NCBI GenBank assembly: GCA_040954595.2
Contig: CM082576.2
Location: 11,284,001 to 11,348,000 of the forward strand
Direction: 5' to 3'
From: Balanoglossus misakiensis
Lineage: Eukaryota; Hemichordata
Length of the DNA stretch: 64,000 bases
The position numbers were made by a program, and so were the translations under genes. The notes beneath the pieces were generated by a model. It had not been told where the DNA came from and did no database searches. It saw only the letters and a list, made by a program, of their open reading frames with translations. Below are positions 47,801-59,649 of the stretch, one piece after another. The first letter of the stretch is position 1; each line of letters opens with the position of its first letter.

Positions 47801-50145
47801 ATCAATTTGTCTGCAAGTATAATGGCCAGGAGCACTGGGGTGCAAAGAGGCAAATAAAAGGGAAAATCTTAACACATCCAGGGCACTTCCACCTCATAAA
47901 CAGCTTTTCCTCACATTTTGAAGACAGGGAAAACTTATGACCAGAAACGTATATTTTTCACCAGATTTTTCTGTGTATAAAGGTAACCTATACTTCAATC
48001 GGTCATACACCACTGAACATCACAAATAGACTGACCAAACAAAAGCGTAACTGATGAAGTGATGAAATTAGTGAAATGATATTTTCCAATGCAATAGATC
48101 CACTTTTGGTGCAGTTTGTGTGTGTGTGTACTTCCATTCAGCCATTTTTCACAAATTTCTATATTCAGATCTTAATAAAATATCATATATGTTCTGTAAT
48201 GGTGCTAATGTTACCTCACTATAATCATCACAAAATCTATAACCTTTTCAGAAAATAACTGCATTACTCTTTTCCTTGATTCACATTTGAACTGATAACG
48301 TTCAATTCTATTTTACAGTGACAATATATATAAATCAATTGGTACTACGTACGTCTTATGATAATTATGTCACTGTCTGTTTGGTTAATTACCATATTGT
48401 CGCAGTAGTGGCATCGTAATACCATTTTTCTTTCTGATTACTATTTTATTGGAAAATAAAGTGCTAAAAATGACTGAAAAAAGTCCAAACTGCCAGCTTT
48501 TTATATTTTTAAAAATCACTCTTGTTTTACTAGTACATCTCCTGGTAACCAGCACTTCCAAACGTCACAGCATGGCAGTAAAAATAAGTTGCCATTTCAT
48601 ACAGAGTAATTGTGGTCTCAAAAAATACCTTGCAAAGTTATCAGTAGGGTGTCAGGCAGAATTTGGTAAGTGAAAATTTACAATTCCCAGAAAAGATAGA
48701 CTAGAACTCGTTGGATTGAAAAAAAGCAAACTTCTTAAAGTGCAAAGAAATCCTCCATTTCTCCTTTATTTCCCTTTTAAGATGACCTTGATATAAATCT
48801 TTTTTTTTTCCTCGTTTAACCTCTCTGCTGTTCAAATTCAACTATCACAATGCAGTAATTCACCACTGCAAGAAATCGTTTACAGTCAAAAGAAACAATC
48901 ACATGATAGGTATTCTTTTAAAAAGGCAAAGGGAAATGACCTTCCCGGCAATTTGTATTCCCCAGAGGTTTGTGTACCTTTTATGTCTCTATTTCAGATA
49001 CCAATCAATATTTGCATTGTGCAAGTATTCATGTAATATATTAATCAAATAGAAATCTGCAGTTTTTTTCATTGGAATGCCATTTCTGTTGTGAATGGAA
49101 TCCTTTCGAAAAAGTGAACTGTCGAGACCTAGAGATCAATTCTTTAATCTTTCCTGAAATAATGAATTACTCAAACAGTTTGTTTATCAAATTTTTATCA
49201 AGACACTCCAACTTGCCTTTATTCAACCAACCACTCACTGCAAATTTTTACCCAATTTACAAACAGACAATCATTTTGATTTACCCTTTATATATTCAAA
49301 CAAATTCCTGGTCAAAATATGACGTGAATCATAGCATGATAAACATGTAATAAGGTGAGTTTTAGACAATGGAATGTTTCTTTTAAATACATGTATGGGA
49401 AATCTGTAAAAATTTAGGTCAATTTTTTACACTGATATTAAATGAATTGCTTTTGTCCAGTATAAAGCATTGTGCTCATTTAAAAAAATAAAATCAAAGC
49501 TTTCATCTACCTCAAATGTCACATAGCCAAATTATTCATAATTTCTTTAACCATTAGAAAGTAAAAAAAAAAAATAACAGAAGAAATGCAATAATTACAC
49601 ATAAAATATACAAGACTGCATAAGGCAGGCAATTTATTTTTCTAGCCCAAGGGCCAAAACACTACCATTTTCCATCAGAATATACAATGTAGCTGATGGT
49701 CTCTTTTGTTAAGAGTGCCCCATTGAATGACAGTATAGTCTGCAGTATCATGCTGTAATATTCTACATGTAGATTGGAATACATATCTAACAGCAAAAAT
49801 ATGACTATTTAATACTTTTATGCAAATAAGACACAAAAAATGCATAAATGACATATATTTGTGCAAATTATTAATACATGCCCATGAAACTGACATTTTC
49901 ACATTACCTGTGTAGCCAGCCGACCATCCCCACGATGCCACAATGACAATCAGCCACTTGAACAAGACGCCTTCCACCGTCCAGTAGAGCTTGGGATGCA
50001 GCCAGCGCAGCGGCAGCAACAGCAGCATGTAGCTGAAGTATGCCACAAGGTAGATGTGCTGAGAGAGGATGATCAAGAACCGTAGCATCACCTTGCAGGC
50101 CAGGAGGACGTGTCTCGCCAGACAGGGCAGTGCAGCCATCATCAT
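44823..50145 (-). CDS. LPGAT1: Lysophosphatidylglycerol/lysophospholipid acyltransferase 1
   Basis: Five exons: 50145-49908, 46377-46160, 45921-45785, 45482-45361 and 45229-44823; 1122 nt, 373 residues (human 370). Intron 1 is 3.5 kb and shows no other gene. Exon 1 has N-terminal membrane segments and VASWGWSAGYTG, as in human VASWGWYAGYT. Exon 2 carries the acyltransferase motif I, NHQSTGD (HxxxxD), and FFHGDFFIQQ. Exon 3 has DRKWILLFPEGGFLRKRR (motif III, FPEGG). Exon 5 has QRFVEKEQMLSHFYSTGQFP and a C-terminal hydrophobic segment. The protein is an ER membrane enzyme that re-acylates lysophospholipids. ATG at 50145 is chosen because it starts an MMMAALPCLA run; an upstream in-frame ATG at 50172 is less likely. 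Confidence 0.94.
46111..46137. repeat. Poly-C tract next to a splice donor
   Basis: A C run of about 25, interrupted once. In the LPGAT1 transcript it is a G-run starting some 20 nt after the exon 2 donor, where G-triplets often act as intronic splicing enhancers. Confidence 0.9.
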
Positions 50146-53100
50146 CCTTGCGCTGCAGTGTTTTAGAGTCAAGATCAGCTGCTGATGTCGGTGTGTGTAT
50201 AAGCCGCAGCTATAAGTCTCATGTAGTCACGTCTGCAAGTCAGTGCAGCCGAGGAGAAATGAAGTTGTTATCGATCTGGCAGGAATAACGAAACTGCTGT
50301 GATTATATTAGCCACCATTGTGCTGCGTTTACCATATCACTTTCCACTCAGATCAACTTTGGTGCCATTTTTGCTGAGAATTACAAAATGCACCCCAGAA
50401 TTCTCCTAATTTAAGGGTTGTCGTTGACGACGTCCATCTGTTGAAATTTGCATGGATGCAAACTGCATGTAATGCAAATTCTCCTCGAGGTTAACCGGCG
50501 GTTACAAAGAAGATGAAAAAAAAATTGCTCTTATTGGATGAGTTGTCCTCCTTTGAATGCAGAGCACATCAGGGATTAGATGTAGCTCCAATGCAAATAT
50601 CTTTTAATGAGATAGATCTTATATAGGCAGGAATGTTCCATTCCTGCCACAGGGGTTTGCATTCTTCTCATTATATGCTTCCTCTGTCATCTGTCGAACA
50701 GTGAATTATCTTACAATTTATAACACAATGCAGATATTAATGATAATGTATAGCCATTACCTTTTTTTGTAAAAAAAAATTCTTGATTGCCATTCCGAGA
50801 ATATATGTCAATTGAACCAACATGAAATTGGCAAATCTGTGATTATATGCAGCTGCAACACCAGATTCACTGAAATGTGAACATTTTCCATCCATGGCAA
50901 ATTTATTATGGTAATTAAATCAATTTAAATCATTGAAAGTAAACGCAGGTTGACCATCATGTAGAGGTGAGTGCAGCTTTTCAGCTTTAAACTGAACAGA
51001 CAAACGGGCATTATACTCACTGAAGCTGTTCCTCTGATTTGCACATCAAATCATTCATGACAATACAATGCCACAAAACTGGAATTGTAGGAAAATATCC
51101 GCAGTCTTTGAGCCTTCAGTTTAGTCGAGGAATAGCATGTGAAGTGAAAGAAACAGGGGAATTGTAAACAGATGTTCACTTATAATCCCAACAAGGTCTA
51201 TCTGAAAACTAGCTGTATGCGTTGCCGAAACTGGTAATTTAATAGTTTGTGCAAAATGGCTGAATGGAACTAGCTCACACCTAAGTAGATCTATTTAATT
51301 GAAACAACAGAACCAACATATCATTTCACTATATTATCTCCAGTACATTGTTTCTTAATTGTCATCAAAAATATTTTTGTTGCGGTTTTATTGCGAAGTT
51401 CACTGGTATGACCGTGATATATACTAAAAATGTATATATATGTATATTTCTGATCATATAGTTTTCCCTGCTTTCAATCTCAGTGATGTAATGCTACTGT
51501 GAGGAACTGAGCTGCTTGCAAAATTTTGGTTGCTTTTTATGAGGTCTAAGTGCCCTGGATGTGTCAAGATTTCCCTTTTTACTTGCCTCTTTGCGCATGG
51601 CCTCATACTCACAGAAAAATTGAAACAATGTAACTCTATACTGTCAATTTATGTATTTCCCTGTGTATGAGTGATAAATAAAATATGAACATAATCTTGT
51701 TACTGCAACGTAAATTACATCTGTCAATCTAAAATTCTCAATCTAAATTCATATGTCAATCTCAGTCTGAAAAACATTCATTACATCAGCCTGTTCCCTT
51801 ACAAAGTGTTTCAATCTATTTTCAGATGTTGTACCACACACTGATGCAGGAAATCATATTAAGATTCTTGTCTTGCTGTTTTGGTTCTAAGTTTGCGTGG
51901 GTGCTCTGCATGGATGTATGAAAATAACATGCTTTATGTATTTTTAGCCTTGTGATGTTGTTTATAGCGTTGAATCTTGACATGCTTTTAGATCACAGCT
52001 GAAGAAGCTTCAATCTGGACTTTAGAGTCACCTCCAGTGGGAAGACCCACAAGGTTGACATGTGGTGTCATTCACACCTCCAGGAGTTTTGAATTACCAC
52101 ACAGCTTCTGTATAGATCGACTGTCAAATTTACAAATACCCATTCAGCAGTATATGCATCATCATCCGAGATTGCAAAATATTCATTACCAGTAGATGCC
52201 AAAGGCAATTACGGTAATATGAAAACACAAACCCATTGAAAAACACACACACACATGCATGCACTCACCATTAAGCAATTATTCAAATGATATTTTCACA
52301 GTGTTGCTGCTGCCTAGTAAGTATACACATATTCATAGAATACAAGTGTATCAACGGTGCTTTGAATTGCTTCATGCATTGTGGGGGCTTCTAATGTTAA
52401 CGGCATGCAAGCAGTGGCCACCCACTACGATTCAACTACCGGTATCTGGGCCACCTTTTATGCAATATTACAAGAAGCCTTACAGACCATTCCAATTCTG
52501 TAAAAAACAACTGTGAGAGTGTAGTCTGACCACCCTTTGTGTATCAACAGAATAATTAAACTATTTCAATAAACAGGAACCTCCCAGGCAGTGCGTGTGC
52601 GTGTGGGAGAGAACATTAAACCCCAGACTGATTATCTATATTTAAACACACACACAAAAACACAACAAAACTGATTTTGAGATAAATATGCTGATTTATT
52701 CCACGATGTTTTCAAATATAAGCCCAGGTTTATAAAAATGTCTCTATGTGTCACACAAAAAGATTACATTTTTGCCGGTATGAAACACACAAAAAGTCTT
52801 CACATAATTTATAAAAACAACTATTGAGATCAAACTAAAATTGGAAGAATGGGTTGCAATATTTAATTTCGAATCAATGTACATGTAGGTGTTGTGAGGA
52901 ATGACTTTGCATTTGCACACTTGTAGTATTTAAGTTAAACAATTGTGACCTGACATCTTCAAGAATTTTGCATCACTGAGTAAGAAAAAAAGAAAAGGTG
53001 ACAAGAGCCAAACACACAGGTCAGTGTTCTATTAATCTTTTAATCAATAAATTTAATGTAATTTTACCCATCAGTTTAATACATGTAGCTCATTTACATT

Positions 53101-53436
53101 GTAAATGGACCATTCTATAAATCAAAGTTAGATAATAAAATTCTGATAATACTTTTTTAAAAAAGCCAGCTATTGGGGTTTTAATCAGAAAGTTTTATTG
53201 ACAGGGAAACTAATTTTGGTAGTAAGTGTGAAAATATAACATATTGATTGTATTCTTGAGTTTATGGAAAGGAGCTCTTAAAAACGATAGAACTGAGTAC
53301 GCTGTCTGATAGCTGGCGTGATCCCTCGGGATATGTCACGTGAAACAAATTATCCAATCACCAAGTACGTACGTTTCCGAAACGTACAGCCGCCATCTTT
53401 TACCGTGAACTGTGCGTGGTGTTGTGTCTTCATTAG
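50146..53436. other. 3.3-kb divergent intergenic region, LPGAT1 and CREBZF
   Basis: Mostly AT-rich sequence with a short AC microsatellite near 52243-52256. I see no coding exon. The CREBZF-proximal end is CpG-richer and holds the promoter motifs listed separately. Confidence 0.4.
53330..53402 (+). promoter_or_regulatory. CREBZF promoter motifs: E-box, 9-bp inverted repeat and YY1-type site
   Basis: GTCACGTGAA at 53335-53344 is followed by GTACGTTTC-C-GAAACGTAC (about 53370-53388), a perfect 9-bp inverted repeat with one central base. Immediately after comes AGCCGCCATCTTTT, the reverse-strand YY1 core. The clustering within about 70 bp, upstream of an intronless gene, suggests the core promoter. 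Confidence 0.6.
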
Positions 53437-53511
53437 TTGAGAAGGAAATTGTTGGTAATTTCGGAACTTTATTCAACAGTTTATTCACATTTGCCTTCAA
53501 CATACCTTGGA

Positions 53512-54624
53512 ATGAGTGTGTTGGTTTCACCTGTGATGTCTTTCAATTGCAGTGACCGCACTTACGCCGACTGTCTGAGCGCAGACAGTGACTGTGTCGA
53601 TGTCACAGATCTGGTTGGCCTGGACGGCACTGGAAGCGAAAGCGAGCTGGAGTTGTTTCCAGATTTGGTCGGCATACAGGGCATTGGTACCTGTGTGTCC
53701 GCGGGCCGCCAGCAAAAAGAGGGTTCTCGGGTTAGTCTCAACCCTGGAAATAAGAAGGGTCCGGTCATCAAAATAAAAATGGAAACGCAAGACGACGAAA
53801 AGTTGCTGATGGAATATCTGCTGGGCAAATCGAACAATAACGACAGTCCTACCCTGGAACTTGTCACAGAGAAGACCTCGTCGCCTTCACAGTCAGGTAT
53901 GTCGGGAGACTCCACGATAACAATTGCCAGCGACACAACGGGTTCGCCACCAAACGAAACGACAAACTCAGCCGTAGAGAACGCAGCCAGTAACGCTGGT
54001 ATGTCACAAGAATTACCTTGTGGAGATTTTCTCAACAAAAACGCCCTGAATGCCCGGCTGAACCGACTGAAGAAAAAGAGATACATGGAGGAACTGGAGA
54101 CCTCTGTGAACAACCTGTCTTCAGAAAATGCCGTGCTCAAATCGCAGACAGGAACGCTGTCGGCGAAGATTGAAGCCCTTGAGACTGAACTCGAGTATTT
54201 GAAGGGAGTGCTTGTGAATCAGAGCGAACTGGCATCGTTGCTTTCCAACATAGGCAACACGCCAGGTGTGAAATTCCACAGTACGCTGTTTGGCAAGGAA
54301 CAGACGCCGAAAGAACCATCGCCAGGGAGGAAGAGGAAACTGGATGAACTCGAAAGCAGTGACTGTAATGTCCGTGTTACCCGGGCAATGAAAGCAGCAC
54401 AAAGTGATGCAAGCAAAGACACTGTGTTGGAGTCATCGCTGACCTGTCAGTGTGATCAGACAGACACCGGCGCCAAAGTAGATCTGCCCCAACCATCGGA
54501 GGCAGCCGGTGTTTGCCTGCATGTTTCCAAGGGCACAGTGACATTGGAGTTCTGTTCCAGGTGTAACAGCATTGCAAGGGATGCGAGAAAGGACGACGCA
54601 GTCGGAGGTGGAAGACAGAAGTAG
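53512..54624 (+). CDS. CREBZF: CREB/ATF bZIP factor CREBZF (Zhangfei)
   Basis: One exon, as in human. From ATG 53512 it gives 370 residues (human 354); the frame is open back to an ATG at 53437 and another ATG lies at 53536. The N-terminus is acidic (activation-like). The basic region NKNALNARLNRLKKKRYMEE and the leucine zipper (NNLSSENAVLKSQTGTLSAK, then IEALETELEYLKGVL) match human NKNAIAARLNRLKKKEYV. The C-terminal block VCLHVSKGTVTLEFCSRC matches human VCLHVDKDKVSVEFCSAC, a Zhangfei-specific feature. CREBZF lacks the canonical bZIP asparagine for consensus DNA contact and acts largely through partners such as HCFC1, ATF4 and XBP1. In this sequence the position is also altered (ALNARLNR). 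Confidence 0.95.
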   Translation: MSVLVSPVMSFNCSDRTYADCLSADSDCVDVTDLVGLDGTGSESELELFPDLVGIQGIGTCVSAGRQQKEGSRVSLNPGNKKGPVIKIKMETQDDEKLLMEYLLGKSNNNDSPTLELVTEKTSSPSQSGMSGDSTITIASDTTGSPPNETTNSAVENAASNAGMSQELPCGDFLNKNALNARLNRLKKKRYMEELETSVNNLSSENAVLKSQTGTLSAKIEALETELEYLKGVLVNQSELASLLSNIGNTPGVKFHSTLFGKEQTPKEPSPGRKRKLDELESSDCNVRVTRAMKAAQSDASKDTVLESSLTCQCDQTDTGAKVDLPQPSEAAGVCLHVSKGTVTLEFCSRCNSIARDARKDDAVGGGRQK

Positions 54625-57176
54625 AATGTAACTCTAAAACAATGGGTGGAGTATCCAAAGTGAACAGTGACATTGGTCTGTGATTTTGCTACAGTATTTT
54701 AACTTTCTGACTGGGGTTCATTTTTTGAAATCACAACAGCAGAGTTAAGACTTGCATTAGATGAAGTTCCGGTCGGCACCTACCATACATTCTGACTCTA
54801 GATTCATAAGAACAAAGACTTCAAGAGGACAGTGAACATTCTTTCTTATATCGTGATTATTAACTTGTAACGAAGAGATCAAACATTCTTTGAAATGATT
54901 GATGTCTTTGATTTGGTGTCTGCTTTGTGAATTCTTGAGTCTTTTTTTTGTTTGAGAGCACATAAAAATTTGCTTTCAGAATCTTTTTCTGTTTTCTTTC
55001 AGGTGATATGGAACAGGAAGACCCACCAAGTGCGTACTTACTGGTGATAATTACTGGTATAGTATACCATGAGAAATGGTGTGTTTCATTTTACTCTACT
55101 CTTCAGATATTTTCAAGCATCCCGAATACTGACGGAAGAACACCGGTTTTGAATCACTATTCAGATTCCATTAAACGCATCCTTCAGTTGGTTCTCTCAA
55201 AGGTCTTCTCTCTTTTTACAGATGCAGACTTTTTGAAACTGCCTTGAATTAAGGGGTTGTGAGGAAATGATAGAAAGAATAGCAAATGGTAAATTAAAAT
55301 CTTTTCTGTCTCCTGGGATGGATCAAAAATACAAGGGCTTTGACACAAATCCAGAGATGGGGTCGGTTTTCACAAATCAGCGTGCCCTCTAACTAAGGCA
55401 ATATGGGGCACCATTTGATGCAAAAAAGTTTTTTTTGTGATATGAGAAAGTTTGGGTAAATACAATGAAATTTAAGTAATTGCTTTCAAATGTTTGTCAG
55501 AAGGCACATAAGCATGTTTTTATTTACTTGCTATATTTGTCAGTTATGCCTCTGGATAGTGTCAAATCCTGTGTTTCCCAAAATACATTTACCTCTCAAG
55601 TACGATTTATGGTATGAGAAATTCAAGCATTTATTTTTTACTTCAGACCCTCACACAAATTTTTAAACGTTCCCTTTCCAAACACCCTGCTTTGTTTATC
55701 AGAGAAATTTGTATGACGTATTTGAACTGATTGAAAGTGATCCATCCCAGATATTATGGCCAACCCTACACTTGACAATAGACTTACACTGTTTATCTTT
55801 CCTTTTCAATGCTGGTGTGAGAACGGAAAGGGAGGAGAGCAGAAATGCACAGAGTCATGTGCGTAAGCTTGACCTTCGTTGCACCCTTCTTGAAGGGCAA
55901 GTCAGTGTGTTTCTCTAAGGGTAAGAGAAGTAAGTATTAGGTATAAAAGGGTTAGGTTAAGTATAGGTAGGTATGACAAGGCGAAATGAAGTTGTGTCCT
56001 CCACTGGCGTGTCTGTCGACAGTGTGCCATTGTATGCTGCAGGATAGGGGGGATTGTGCAGTCTGTTCCTGTCCTTTTGAACATTTAATTGGGAAATCCT
56101 GAGACAAACTTTTCGTTCATCTTATTTCAAGTTCCAAAAATCAAAGTCATCCCCCATCCCAAATAGAGGTGAGGCTGGCACCCTCCCCTGTACTGCAGCA
56201 TACTGGAAGAAATATTTGCATGTATTGTTGATGCCTTCTTTCAAGTTGCTGTAGTGGGCCATTCAAATGTGTTTGACCACTGCATGGCTAAAAAGAATTT
56301 TCTTGGTACCATGGCATGCCAGCTTTCAGCTGACCATTAATGTAGGCCTATAGATAACTAAAATGCACTGTTAACAAAATTAGCAACGGAAGTTATTGAA
56401 CCCAAATTCAGGGCAGGGTTTGTGATTTCAACCACTTGACAGTTTTTGCTCACGGTGGAGGACATTCATGAATGAACTACAATGCCAAGAGTGAACATAC
56501 CAGTAATAATTTTGCTGTATATTGAAACATTCAGTTTACTTTTGCTTTTTTTGAGAACTGGTGTCATTCCAGCTTAGTATTCCTCTGTACAAAATAGCGT
56601 ACATGCATAATCACATGCACAACACAAAACCTGTCGAGAACATGATGCCTTTGTGATCATCTGGGGAATACTGAACTGTAATCGTACCAAGTTTATTAAG
56701 TATTCATACACAAGTAGCAACTACTGCACAAAGTTTATTTTCGTCTGCATTTTCGCACAAGCAAGTCTGTGCAGCTAGATTTCTGTATATTATAGATTAG
56801 AAAATTGATTTCTCTCTTATGGTTTGATATACGTCTTGAATAGCAGAATCTTTTTATTTAAAAAAAAATTATGTTCTTGCAGAAAGTATTAAGTTCTGAC
56901 AAAACTTTAATATTGTTTAGTCTTGTTTAGATGTATTGTACAATTTATAGTACCCCGGTAAGCAAAGTTGTGACAGGATGGTGTTTATCTATAAAAGCGA
57001 GTTGAAGGAAAAACATCAAATATCTACAAGATAGAGATTTTCCATGGAAATACATTGGACTGGAACCGGTACTGATATCAGCGACAGCATTTTGTGTTTT
57101 AAGTGTTGCTCCTGTCAAGAAATAAAATGCATATTACTTTTTCTTTGCAAATATCTGTATTTTGTAATGCAATAAA
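54625..57176 (+). other. Probable long CREBZF 3' UTR with two polyadenylation signals
   Basis: No coding exon is supported. AATAAA hexamers at 57121-57126 and 57171-57176 are candidate ends, implying about 2.5 kb of UTR. A strong acceptor-like sequence (TTTTCTGTTTTCTTTCAG) ends at about 55003, so an alternatively spliced 3' UTR is possible. Confidence 0.45.
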
Positions 57177-59547
57177 ACCAATGAAATGCTAAAGAGTTAG
57201 TTTAGTTTCTGGCCTTTTAATACAGCTTTTAAGAGGCCTATGACAAAGTCCCAATAGCTGTATTCTGTAGATTGAGAATTTTTAAATTAACCGTGACGGC
57301 AGTGATGCTAGTATGGCCATTGAAAATGCGCAGTTTCTGCGCTGCATTGCAATTCAGAAATGAATCTGTTGGGGGCGCTGTACTAATTCCACCCGGGAAA
57401 ACTTGAGAGAAGCGTTGCGCTCCAAGCAGAGCCTGGGTCACTTAAAATTTCACCACATCTTCGCCCGCCAAAGTCTTTTGGTCGAGCCAACGACCCGTGC
57501 GATCGTACGATGTGTAGGCCACAGCTACATGTCACGTGTTTGCAGGATCATAAAGAGGTGATTTTTGCATGCAAATAGAGTTCTGGCGCACAAGTCCCGA
57601 CCCCCGCACGCACGGTGTATGGATACTGTGAAATTTTGAGGTGTGGTGGTTCGGAATACTTAAGTTGTTTAACCATAAAAAGTGTTTTACAGTATACTTC
57701 GCAAATGAAGTGTACCCCAAGGAGGAATGCACATTGAATTTGATTAAATGCGAGTTTATAAAAATTAAAATAAATTTCGATAATGGCCAATTCAAATTTG
57801 ATTGGTCTCTTGATGCAGTCATTCTAGTCCATCGGTCCATGATGATAGCTGTGAAAAAAGTACATTTATAACGTTCATTTTTGCGTTGGTTCGTGACATT
57901 TCAGGCCGATACACCGCGTACGGTGGCTTGTTCATGATCTCCGAGTCGGCGTGTGTGTCTTAAGATTACGTTGTCCAATTACAGACGATCTCCTAAAGAG
58001 AGTATCCTATCTTCAATATTTATGTCGCGCGATTCTATAATTTTGGCCTATTATCCATCCCAATGCAACAAGAGGCCAGTGGGAAAATCTGAACACTTTA
58101 CCATCGGTGTACCAAACCTAATTCTGAAATTTGAAGGAGCTGAATCCATCTGTACCATTACAAAAAAGTCAATTATGTTGTCACCCTGTACACCACATTT
58201 ATATATGCGTTTGGTATCTGCCACTGTGACATTGAATCATAATTCCCCTCTTCGCTTCAACTTGAACCGAAACGTTGAGGAGTGTGTGGCGGAAGATAAC
58301 GCTCCTTCCTGTTTGAAACCTACGACGCGGAGTTTGTCTTTTGCTTCTAGTTCTGAACTGAAAATTCCCGAACAAAACCGAGAGATGTTGTCACACATCG
58401 TACCAGGCTGTAGCCCCCGAAAGCAAAGCGACCTTGATGACCGTCCTTCGAACAAAGTGTTGTGAACCCGGAAAACCCATGGTATGCAGCGCCGGGGGCT
58501 AGTCTGCATTCTAGCTATGTAAAGATGCGAAACAGCAAAACATATGTCAGCGCATATTATGTATAGCCTATAGACCGTACAAGTCTGGGCCAATTGCCAG
58601 TTAATTTTTCCATGCATATACCATTCGTTAGACCATAGACAGTACGTAGAGGCTTAGAAATTATAAATGTCACTCGAATCTGAAGTGCGAAACCTAAAAT
58701 CCACGCAGTTCTTCAAACTAACCAAGAGATTAACTAGTGTTGTTTCACTAATCATTCAACTCCACGAAATATTTGTAATAGTAAAACTTTCATAACCGTA
58801 TTTGCATCTGTAGGTGCCATAGAATTGAGATGGGGAGAGAAAGAGACATACAGCACAGAGAAATATAAGAGACACAAAGGCAGAGAGATGGGCATACGTA
58901 AATAGGATCAGGAGGTACCGTGATATAAGTAAACCCTTCCACACCCCTGGGTTCCGTAGTGCGGTAACTTTCACTCTCCACTTCCATATCGCAGGAAGAA
59001 AGATAACCGGCGTAAGACTGTCCTTTATTTTAGGCGGATGTAGGCCCTAGGTTTGCCAAAAAGGAAATGTGTACCTGTGATAGTTTCGAAATGGAAACGT
59101 CATCTTTAACATACCCCCCCCCCACCTTCCCCGCACCATATTCGGGCATAGCTGGTTCTTACCTGTGGAATTGTTCTGACGTGATCCACAATCAGAGTAG
59201 GCCTACCTGTATTACTTACAACATGAATTTGTTTGCCTTTGTCATATATAGCTTCCCGATTAACGGTTGTCAATTGAAATATACACTTAATCTGTCAGGC
59301 CCTGGTTTACATTTTCAATGAAATTTAAGTATTGTAAGATTAACGTATTAGTGCTGTTTTGTAAGCTTTCAATTTTTTTCTCTTCACCACTGACATGACC
59401 CACGGACAAAGTGTTTGGAAAGAAAGGCTTCTAGACGTCGTGATTAATGTTCCTATCTCAGGTACACGTGACAAGCAACAACACAAACGGTGCATTGTAA
59501 AGTGACGTATGACGTTATGTATACACACTCGTACAGTCCCAGCGAAC
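57177..59547. other. Intergenic region upstream of PLB1, no supported gene
   Basis: It contains a 170-codon frame (57953-58465) with overlapping antisense frames and no recognisable domain; I do not call it a gene. CpG is locally enriched at 57360-57640. A GGGGGCGCT motif lies at 57371-57379. Confidence 0.4.
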
Positions 59548-59556
59548 TATAAATAG
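59548..59556 (+). promoter_or_regulatory. TATA box of the PLB1-type gene
   Basis: TATAAATAG lies 94 bp before the start codon, implying transcription near 59580 and a 5' UTR of about 70 nt. This is the only clear TATA promoter noticed here, fitting a tissue-restricted secreted enzyme. Confidence 0.6.
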
Positions 59557-59649
59557 CACGTCGACAGAATGCTGCCAACCATATTTAGTCCCGGTACCAG
59601 AGGCCTTACCCGATCAGTAACGTCTGAGTAGACAGCGGACAAAGCCACT

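Noticed and set aside
53562-54140. 192-codon antisense frame over CREBZF
   Set aside because: It is the complement of a clearly coding bZIP exon; Ser/Leu-rich composition is typical of a shadow frame.
57953-58465. 170-codon open frame upstream of PLB1
   Set aside because: No recognisable domain, overlapping antisense frames of similar quality, no splice or promoter support.
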